The notes under the pieces are model-generated. The model saw only the letters and a program-made list of their open reading frames with translations. It ran no database searches and was not told where the DNA came from. From assembly GCA_021782135.1 (NCBI GenBank), contig JAJXVM010000004.1, positions 1-33,044 of the forward strand: a stretch of DNA of 33,044 nt. Direction: 5' to 3'. Positions 10,333-17,372 of this stretch are shown here, piece after piece. The translations under genes were made by a program, and so were the position numbers. This DNA comes from Myxococcales bacterium. Its GTDB lineage: Bacteria > Myxococcota > Myxococcia > Myxococcales > Anaeromyxobacteraceae. Numbering within the stretch: the first letter of the stretch is position 1; each line of letters opens with the position of its first letter.

Positions 10333-11745
10333 ATGAAGGCGCTCAGATACGCAGTCGCCGTGGTCGCCTCGCTTGCCTTCGGCAATGCGTGGGCGTTCCA
10401 CGATGGCGGCGTCGCTTACTGCGATGGCTGCCACTCGATGCACAACTCGTCGGGCAACAAGTTCATGTCGGGCGGCCGGAACACCGGCCTCACCGGCTGG
10501 AACGCGCTCGGCGCGGCTTCCACCACCCAGTTCCAGGGCAACAAGTTCCTGCTCCAGGGCTCGGACGACAGCTCGACCTGCCTCAACTGCCACGCCGCCG
10601 CCGACAAGGCGCCCAGCGGCTACCACGTGATGACCTTCCCGGCCCCGGCGGCCGGCACGGCGCCGGTGGAGCGGACCCCGGGCGGCGACTTCGCCTGGCT
10701 GACGGTCTCCACCACCGCGACGGCCAGCTACGGCGCCCCCATCAGCAACAAGGGCGAGCGCCACGGCCACAACGTCGTCGCCCAGGACTACGGCCTGGTC
10801 GCCGACAGCACCCTGCTCACCGCTCCGGGCGGCCAGTATGACGCCACCAAGCTGAGCTGCGCCTCCTGCCACGACCCGCACAGCCGCGCCCGCGTGGTCG
10901 ACGCCAACGGGACGATCGCCTACCCGTCGCTCCCGAACGGCTCCACTCCCGGCAGCAACGTCCTGCCCATCGGCAGCTCCGGCTCCTACGGCGCCACCGC
11001 GAGCGGCAGCGAGGCCGTGGGCGTGTACCGCCTCCTCGGCGGCGCGAACTACTCGCAGATGTCCTACACCAACCCGCTGCCCTTCAACGCCAACCCGCCG
11101 ATCGCGGTGGCTCCGTCGACCTACAACCGGTCTGAGAGCGTGACCGAGACCCGCGTGGCCTACGGCCAGGGCATGTCCGAGTGGTGCTCCAACTGCCACC
11201 GCTCGATCCACAACGACAACACCAACACCTCCAACACCGCGCTCATCCACCCGGCCGGCAACGGCGCCAAGCTGACCGCCACCGCCAACGACCTGGCCGG
11301 CAACGCCAACGGCACCACCATCGCCGCCATCTACAATGCGTACGTCGCCTCGGGCAACCTGACCAACACCCAGGCCTCGTCCTACACCTCCCTCGTCCCG
11401 TACGAGGAGGGCACCAACGTGATCGCCACCCTGGCCGGCCACGCGGTGAACGATGGCTCGCAGAAGAGCGGCCCGCAGACCGGCAGCGAGAACGTGATGT
11501 GCCTCTCCTGCCACCGCGCGCACGCTTCCGGTTGGTCCAGCATGACCCGCTGGAACAACCAGGCCGAGTTCATCACCATCGGCGGCGCCTACCCCGGCAC
11601 CGACGCGACCGGCGAGGGCACCTACGGCCAGTACAACCTGGGCTACACCACGGTTCAGGTCACGGCGGCCCTCTACGATCGCCCGGCGACCAACTTTGCC
11701 TACGCGCAGCGGTCCCTCTGCAACAAGTGCCACGCCAAGGATTAA
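10333..11745 (+). CDS. omcS: hexaheme c-type cytochrome, OmcS-like (filament/nanowire-forming family)
   Basis: Signal peptide MKALRYAVAVVASLAFGNAWA; six CXXCH; from memory of Geobacter sulfurreducens OmcS, near-identical blocks: FHDGGVAYCDGCHSMHNS, VAPSTYNRSESVTETRVAYGQGMSEWCSNCHRSIHN, HPAGNGAKL, CLSCHRAHASGWSSMTRWN, C-terminal LCNKCHAKD. Confidence 0.93.
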   Translation: MKALRYAVAVVASLAFGNAWAFHDGGVAYCDGCHSMHNSSGNKFMSGGRNTGLTGWNALGAASTTQFQGNKFLLQGSDDSSTCLNCHAAADKAPSGYHVMTFPAPAAGTAPVERTPGGDFAWLTVSTTATASYGAPISNKGERHGHNVVAQDYGLVADSTLLTAPGGQYDATKLSCASCHDPHSRARVVDANGTIAYPSLPNGSTPGSNVLPIGSSGSYGATASGSEAVGVYRLLGGANYSQMSYTNPLPFNANPPIAVAPSTYNRSESVTETRVAYGQGMSEWCSNCHRSIHNDNTNTSNTALIHPAGNGAKLTATANDLAGNANGTTIAAIYNAYVASGNLTNTQASSYTSLVPYEEGTNVIATLAGHAVNDGSQKSGPQTGSENVMCLSCHRAHASGWSSMTRWNNQAEFITIGGAYPGTDATGEGTYGQYNLGYTTVQVTAALYDRPATNFAYAQRSLCNKCHAKD

Positions 11746-11773
11746 CGCGCGGTACGTAGTCGGTTGACGGGGA

Positions 11774-11808
11774 GGGGGGTCGCGACGTTGCGGCCCCCCT
11801 TTTCCTTT
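11774..11808 (+). terminator. Rho-independent terminator downstream of omcS-like gene
   Basis: GGGGGGTCGC-GACGTT-GCGGCCCCCC (10-bp stem with one GU) followed by TTTTCCTTT. Confidence 0.85.
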
Positions 11809-11834
11809 GCGCCTGACACGAGGAGATACGGAAA

Positions 11835-13244
11835 GTGAAACTCGCGCGCCTGTGGCTCCTCGCCTTTCTGCTGTCCGGCTGTGGTCTCCTCACTCCGCGC
11901 CCGAGCGGCCGTCCGCCGCTGACGGATCAGGGCGCGCTCTTCCTCTATCTCGAGCCCTGGCCCGACGGCGCCGGCCGGCTCTCCGTCACGCTCTCGTCGG
12001 TGACCGCGGTGCGCTCGGACGGCGTGCCGGTTCCGCTGGAGCTCGCCCTGACCGACCTCCCCGGCCCGGACGCGAAGCGCCAGCGGCTGCTCGCGTCGGC
12101 GCAGCTGCCGCCTGGCGCCTACCGCGGCCTGGAGGTCACGGCGGCCCGGGCCCGGGTGATCGGCGGCGAGGGCCCGGCGGACCTGCTGATCGGCAAGGAG
12201 CCGACCTCGCTGGAGGCGCCCTTCGAGATCGCCGCCGGCCAGGCCAAGGTGCTCACGCTGACGCTCCGGTACGAGGCCTCCCTCCCCGCGGGCGTGACCT
12301 TCGTCCCCCGGTTCCTGGTCGGGACCCCGCCGCGCCCGCCGCCCATCCTGTACGGCTTCTGCTCCAACACCAACGAGAACACCCTGACGCTCTTCGAGCG
12401 CCGCCAGCACGAGGTCTTCCGGGTGCTGGCCACCGGGCGGGCGCCCCGCGGGCTCGCCCTGGGGAGCCCCCCCAGCACGCGCCTCTTCGTCGCGGTGGAG
12501 CGCGAGGACGAGATCCAGCCGTTCGAGATCACCGGCGACCTGCCGCTCCCGCCGCTCAAGCTGGTCCCCGGGGACCGGCCCTGGGAGGTGGCGCTCTCGC
12601 CGGACGCCCGGACCCTGCTGGTGCTGAACAACGGCTCCAACTCGCTCGCCTTCCTCGACGCCGCGAGCGGCGCCGAGCGCGGGCGGGTCGCGGTGGGCAT
12701 CTCGCCGATCTCGCTCCTCGTCGATCGCTCCTGGCGCCGCGCCTACGTCCTCAACGACGTGTCCAGCAGCATCACGGTGGTCGACCTGGCCACCCGCAAG
12801 GTGTTCGGCTCGATCCCCACCGGCGCCGGACCGCTCCGGGCGCAGCTCAACCGCGCCGGGGACAAGCTGTACGTGATCGCCTCCGGCTCTCCGCAGCTGC
12901 AGGTCTTCTCGGTCCCGGCGTTCACCATGACCAGCCAGATCACCATCGGGCTGGGCGCCACGGCGCTGAAGGTCGATCCGCGCACCGACCTGGTCTACGT
13001 GGCCAAGCAGGGCGAGCACCGGGTCTACGTCTACGACTCCTTCTCGCTCATCCCCATCGACTCGATCGACCTGCCGGGAGACGCCAGCTGGTTCGCCATC
13101 GACGACACCGAGAACGCCCTTCTCGCGCTCATGCCCTCCCTGCGCGGGGTGGCGGCCGTGGATCTCGCCAGCCACCGGGTGCTGGGCGTGATCCCGGTGG
13201 GGGACGAGCCGTACGAGGTCACGGTCGCCGACGAGAGGTACTGA
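11835..13244 (+). CDS. lipoprotein: N-terminal DUF4382-like domain plus YVTN-type beta-propeller
   Basis: Lipobox LLSGC; repeated propeller motifs (AYVLNDVSSSITVVDLATRKVFGSIPTGAGPLRAQLNRAGDKLYVIA; DLVYVAKQGEHRVYVYDSFSL; GVAAVDLASHRVLGVIPVGDEPYEVTVAD). Confidence 0.8.
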   Translation: MKLARLWLLAFLLSGCGLLTPRPSGRPPLTDQGALFLYLEPWPDGAGRLSVTLSSVTAVRSDGVPVPLELALTDLPGPDAKRQRLLASAQLPPGAYRGLEVTAARARVIGGEGPADLLIGKEPTSLEAPFEIAAGQAKVLTLTLRYEASLPAGVTFVPRFLVGTPPRPPPILYGFCSNTNENTLTLFERRQHEVFRVLATGRAPRGLALGSPPSTRLFVAVEREDEIQPFEITGDLPLPPLKLVPGDRPWEVALSPDARTLLVLNNGSNSLAFLDAASGAERGRVAVGISPISLLVDRSWRRAYVLNDVSSSITVVDLATRKVFGSIPTGAGPLRAQLNRAGDKLYVIASGSPQLQVFSVPAFTMTSQITIGLGATALKVDPRTDLVYVAKQGEHRVYVYDSFSLIPIDSIDLPGDASWFAIDDTENALLALMPSLRGVAAVDLASHRVLGVIPVGDEPYEVTVADERY

Positions 13245-13251
13245 GAGGCTC

Positions 13252-15447
13252 GTGATTCACCGGCGCCCAGGTCCGCTCGTCGCGCTGGCGCTGGCTCTGG
13301 CGCCCTCCGCCGCGCTGGCCGACGGGATCTCGGCCTACCTGCAGCCCGAGTACGATCACGTGGACACGCGCAGCACCGACAGCACCGGCCGGACCACCCA
13401 GTCGTCCAGCGACGAGCTCCTCCAGCAGTACGTGCTCGGCCTGTCCCAGACGCTGGCGCCCCTGCTGCACTTCGACGCCAACGGGACCTTCAACGACCAG
13501 CGGGCCTGGACCACCCAGGATCAGGTGCCCTCCCGGTCCGACTCCTGGTCGGGCTCCGGCAGCGCGCGGCTCCACATCGGGCCCCCCGTGCTCGGCGGGG
13601 ATCTCAGCTACCAGCGCTCGGAGGACTCGACCGGGAGCTCCCTCAGCCCCGCCACCCTCCACGAGGTGAACGAAGCCTACAGCCTGCACCTCGGCTGGCA
13701 CCCGGCCGACATGCCCGACCTCGACGTGCTCGCGACGCGAGGGGACAACTACGACGTGGGCAAGCAGTACATGGACGTGGTCAGCGACGACGTGCTCACC
13801 ACCCTGACCTACAACGGCTGGAAGCAGCTGCGGGTCCAGTACAGCGTGGAGTACCAGAAGGTCGCCGACGAGCTGCACGCCTCGACCACCACCAGCCTCC
13901 TCAACGCCGGGCGGCTCAGCTACGCCGACAGCTTCGACGGCGGGCGCACCAGCGTGCAGGCCAACTACGACTTCATGAACCGGCTCGCGGACACCTCGAC
14001 CGCGGGGGTGGGGGGCATGGTGTCGACGCAGCAGCTCCCCGCGGCGGGGCTCTCGCTGGTGGACCAGCCGACGACCCTGCCGCAGACCGACACCCTCCAG
14101 CAGAACGGGCTGCTGGTGGACGGCAAGACCGACGTCTCCGCCGGCATCAACCTGGGCTGGTCGATCGGGCTCGCCGGCGACACCAACGCCCGCGAGCTCG
14201 GGGTCCAGTTCTCGGACCCGACCACCCAGCTCAACACCGTCTACGTCTACGTCTCGCAGACCTTGCCGCTCGACGTCTCGTCGGCCTTCACCTTCACCGC
14301 CTGGACCAGCGACGACAACGTCAACTGGACCTCGGTCCCGCTCGCCGCGGCGACGGTCTTCAACACCCTCCTGCGCCGCTTCGAGGTCACCCTCGCCAAG
14401 GTCCAGGCCCGGTACGTGAAGCTGATCACCTACCCCATCGCGCCCGCGGTCAGCACCGACCGCCGCTACTCCGACATCTTCGTGACCGAGCTGCAGACCT
14501 ACCTGGTGGTCCCGGCGGAGTCGGTCCGCGGGCGGAGCTCCCTCACCTCGCAGGACGTCTCGGTCGCCCTGCGCCGGCAGCTCTTCTCCGAGCCGCTGGT
14601 GGCCTACGACTTCGCGGCGAACGGCTCCTACAGCGCCGGGAACGCCTCCTACACCATCCAGAACGGGGTCAGCTTCGACAAGGCGCTCGAGTCCTGGCTG
14701 CGGCTCTCCTCCCGCTTCGCCCGGATGGACTCGGGGATCCGGAACGAGGCCGGGCCGTCGGAGCACAACGGCGCCTGGCAGTACTCGGCCTCGCTGGTGA
14801 GCCGCCCCCTGGACACGCTCACCCAGTCCTTCACCTACAACGGGCAGCTCGCGCAGGACGTGCACGGCTCCTCGGCGTTCAACGCGGTCACCTTCGTGAA
14901 CCGTGCCTCGCTGTACCGCGGGGTGGACTTCCTCGTGTCCGCCGGCTACACGCAGAACTACCTCTCGAGCGGGGCGGTCTCGAGCGGGCCGCAGGTCGTG
15001 GCCACCGCCTCGCTGACGCCGAACAAGGTGGTCACGCTCTCGTCCACCTACACCTACTCCGGCCTCCACCAGGTCGGCGGCGGGCTGCCGGAGAGCGAAC
15101 TGGACGACGAGCGGCTCGACGGCTCGGTCTCGATCACTCCGTTCCGCGCCCTCTTCCTGTCGGCCTCGGTGCAGCGGGTGATCAAGGGCGCGCGCCCGAC
15201 CACGCTCGCCAGCGCGAGCGCCTCGTTCACGCCGTTCCCCGACGGGGACCTGCTGCTCCGCTCCTCGTACACCGACTCCCTCGACACCTCGCTCGACGCC
15301 CGGACGCAGCTCGGCACCGCCGGGCTGCGCTGGACGATCTCCACCCACGCCTACGTCGACGTAAACTACACGCTGCTCGACGCGGCCGCCCCCGAAGGCA
15401 CGACGCAGACCAAGACCTTCACGGCCAGCCTGTCCGTGCAGCTCTGA
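13252..15447 (+). CDS. outer-membrane beta-barrel (porin-like) protein with internal discoidin (F5/8 type C)-like segment
   Basis: GTG start after GAGAGG; signal peptide; alternating-hydrophobicity strands with short polar turns, C-terminal YVDVNYTLLDAAAPEGTTQTKTFTASLSVQL; internal FTAWTSDDNVNWTSV...RRFEVTLAKVQARYVKLITYPI. Confidence 0.75.
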   Translation: MIHRRPGPLVALALALAPSAALADGISAYLQPEYDHVDTRSTDSTGRTTQSSSDELLQQYVLGLSQTLAPLLHFDANGTFNDQRAWTTQDQVPSRSDSWSGSGSARLHIGPPVLGGDLSYQRSEDSTGSSLSPATLHEVNEAYSLHLGWHPADMPDLDVLATRGDNYDVGKQYMDVVSDDVLTTLTYNGWKQLRVQYSVEYQKVADELHASTTTSLLNAGRLSYADSFDGGRTSVQANYDFMNRLADTSTAGVGGMVSTQQLPAAGLSLVDQPTTLPQTDTLQQNGLLVDGKTDVSAGINLGWSIGLAGDTNARELGVQFSDPTTQLNTVYVYVSQTLPLDVSSAFTFTAWTSDDNVNWTSVPLAAATVFNTLLRRFEVTLAKVQARYVKLITYPIAPAVSTDRRYSDIFVTELQTYLVVPAESVRGRSSLTSQDVSVALRRQLFSEPLVAYDFAANGSYSAGNASYTIQNGVSFDKALESWLRLSSRFARMDSGIRNEAGPSEHNGAWQYSASLVSRPLDTLTQSFTYNGQLAQDVHGSSAFNAVTFVNRASLYRGVDFLVSAGYTQNYLSSGAVSSGPQVVATASLTPNKVVTLSSTYTYSGLHQVGGGLPESELDDERLDGSVSITPFRALFLSASVQRVIKGARPTTLASASASFTPFPDGDLLLRSSYTDSLDTSLDARTQLGTAGLRWTISTHAYVDVNYTLLDAAAPEGTTQTKTFTASLSVQL

Positions 15448-15456
15448 AGAGGAACC

Positions 15457-16029
15457 ATGCGAGCTCGCCCGTCCCATCTCCTGGTCGTCGCGGCGCTGGC
15501 GCTCCTGGCCGGTTGCGCCGGCAGCGGCGGCAACTACCACGACCCCAACATGGACTTCGGCTCGGTGAAGACGGTCGCGGTGCTCCCGTTCACCAACCTG
15601 TCCCGCGACTCCGCCGGGGCCGAGCGGGTGCGCGACGTCTTCGTCAACATGCTGCTCGCCAGCGGGTCGATCTACGTCCTGCCGAACGGCGAGGTGGCGC
15701 GCGGCCTGAACCGCCTCGGCGTGCAGAACGCCGCCAACCCCAGCGTGGAGGAGCTGACGAAGCTGGGGAGCTTCCTTAAGTGCGACGCGATCATCGGGGG
15801 GGTGGTCAAGGAGTACGGCGAGGTCCACTCGGGCAACGCCGCCGCCAACGTGGTCTCGGCGAGCGTGCAGATGTTCGAGTCGGCGAGCGGCCGGGTGATC
15901 TGGTCGGCGTCGTCCACCAAGGGCGGCATCTCGCTCACGGACCGGATGTTCGGCGGGGGCGGGGTGCCGGCGAACGACGTGACGGAGTCCCTCGTCAATG
16001 ACCTGCTGGACCGGCTCTTCAAGCAGTAG
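15457..16029 (+). CDS. lipoprotein, GNA1162/CsgG-like family
   Basis: Lipobox LLAGC; KTVAVLPFTNLSRDSAGAERVRDVFVNMLLASGSIYVLPNGEVARGLNRLG...CDAIIGGVVKEYG...SVQMFESASGRVIWSASSTKGG. Confidence 0.8.
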   Translation: MRARPSHLLVVAALALLAGCAGSGGNYHDPNMDFGSVKTVAVLPFTNLSRDSAGAERVRDVFVNMLLASGSIYVLPNGEVARGLNRLGVQNAANPSVEELTKLGSFLKCDAIIGGVVKEYGEVHSGNAAANVVSASVQMFESASGRVIWSASSTKGGISLTDRMFGGGGVPANDVTESLVNDLLDRLFKQ

Positions 16030-17170
16030 CCGCGCCGGGCGGGCGGTCGCGCTCGTGCTGACGTCGCTGGTGGCGTGCGCCTCGGCGCGCCCGGCCGGCG
16101 CGCCCGCGGCGTCCGGCGGGGGCGCGAGGGCGTTCCGGGTGGCGGTGCTCCCGGCCGACAGCCTCTCGTCCGGGCCGGTGCCGCTGCGGGCGGTCACCAC
16201 GCAGGTGGAGCGCGCCATGGAGGCGGCCGGCCTGAAGGTGGTCGGCGGAGACGCCGTCGAGGCCTACCTCGAGAACCACCGGCTGCGCTTCACCGGCGGC
16301 GTGGACGGTCCGGCGGCGGCGGCGGCGCGCGGGGAGCTCGGAGTGGACGGGCTGCTCATCACCACCGTCGAGGAGCACGAGCTGGAGGGCCCGCCGCGGC
16401 TGGCGATCACCTTCCGGCTCGTCTCGGCGTCCGAGGACGCGCGCATCCTCTGGACCGACGGCTTCGGCCGCGCCGGCGACGACGCGCCCGGCCTGCTCGG
16501 GCTCGGGGTGGTGCGCGACTACCGCCGCCTCGAGGCGCGGGAGCTGGTCCGCATGGCCCGGTCCCTGACGCTGGCGCTCGACGGCCGTGGCCCGCGCGCG
16601 CCGCCCTGCCCCGCCGAAGGGCGCTTCGAGCCGAGCGTGCTCTACCGCTCCCCGGACTTCCAGCCCGCGGGCAGGTACTCGGTCGCGGTGCTCCCGTTCG
16701 TCAACGAGACGTCGCGGCGCCGGGCCGGCGACCTGCTGGCGCTCGAGCTGACTCGCCAGCTCGCCGGGATCGGGCGGCTGCGGGTGATCGAGCCCGGCGT
16801 CACCCGCGACCGGCTCATCCACTACCGGGTCATCATGGAGGGCGGGGTCTCCCTCGACACGGCCCGGGTGACGCTCGAGACGGTGGGCGCGGACCTGGTG
16901 ATCGCCGGGTACGTGCGCGAGCTGTCGGAGGGCGCCGATCCCTCGCTCGAGTACACCGCGCTCGCGCTCGACCGATCGGGAAAGATGGTCTGGCAGGCCA
17001 CCTCCCACGGCAACGGCTCGGCGGGAGTCTGGTTCTTCGACTGGTCCATGATCGGCTCGGCGAGCCAGCTCGCGTGCCGGTTGGCCCGGGGCTCGGCGGT
17101 GTCTCTCTTCGGAGAGGGCGACACCGGCGGGACGGAGGTGGCGCTGCCGGCGAAGGGGGGGAAGCAATGA
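15998..17170 (+). CDS. lipoprotein with two tandem CsgG/LpoB-like modules (start uncertain; a start downstream of 16029 is possible)
   Basis: Lipobox LVAC (VLTSLVACASARP); two halves each beginning with a VAVLP strand (FRVAVLPADSL..., YSVAVLPFVNETSRRRAGDLLALELTRQLAGIGRLRVIEPG...). ORF overlaps the upstream gene by 32 nt. Confidence 0.75.
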   Translation: MTCWTGSSSSSRAGRAVALVLTSLVACASARPAGAPAASGGGARAFRVAVLPADSLSSGPVPLRAVTTQVERAMEAAGLKVVGGDAVEAYLENHRLRFTGGVDGPAAAAARGELGVDGLLITTVEEHELEGPPRLAITFRLVSASEDARILWTDGFGRAGDDAPGLLGLGVVRDYRRLEARELVRMARSLTLALDGRGPRAPPCPAEGRFEPSVLYRSPDFQPAGRYSVAVLPFVNETSRRRAGDLLALELTRQLAGIGRLRVIEPGVTRDRLIHYRVIMEGGVSLDTARVTLETVGADLVIAGYVRELSEGADPSLEYTALALDRSGKMVWQATSHGNGSAGVWFFDWSMIGSASQLACRLARGSAVSLFGEGDTGGTEVALPAKGGKQ

Positions 17171-17372
17171 TTGCGCAGAATCAACCAGCGCGCCGAGGCC
17201 GCTGCAACTCTTGCGTCCCGCGTTCATGGGCGCCCGGCGGAGTTCCGCGCGCTCCGCCAGAATTCGCTGGAACCTCACGCCCCCAACCGGGGCACGAGGG
17301 ATGCAAACGTCCATCGGGCCACACGAATCGTGTGGCTGCCGGCGCGAGGCGACCGGCGAAAGGAAGTGGATC
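17171..17372 (+). promoter_or_regulatory. 202-nt intra-cluster gap rich in hairpins, candidate cis-regulatory RNA upstream of PPIase
   Basis: GGCGGAG(17236-17242)/CTCCGCC(17252-17258); GCCCC(17279-17283)/GGGGC(17289-17293); GCCACACGA(17318-17326)/TCGTGTGGC(17328-17336); other cluster gaps are about 5-30 nt. Confidence 0.45.

Noticed and set aside
13219-16218. 999-aa minus-strand ORF
   Set aside because: Shadow of the barrel and lipoprotein genes; no recognisable family and compositional bias typical of antisense GC-rich frames.
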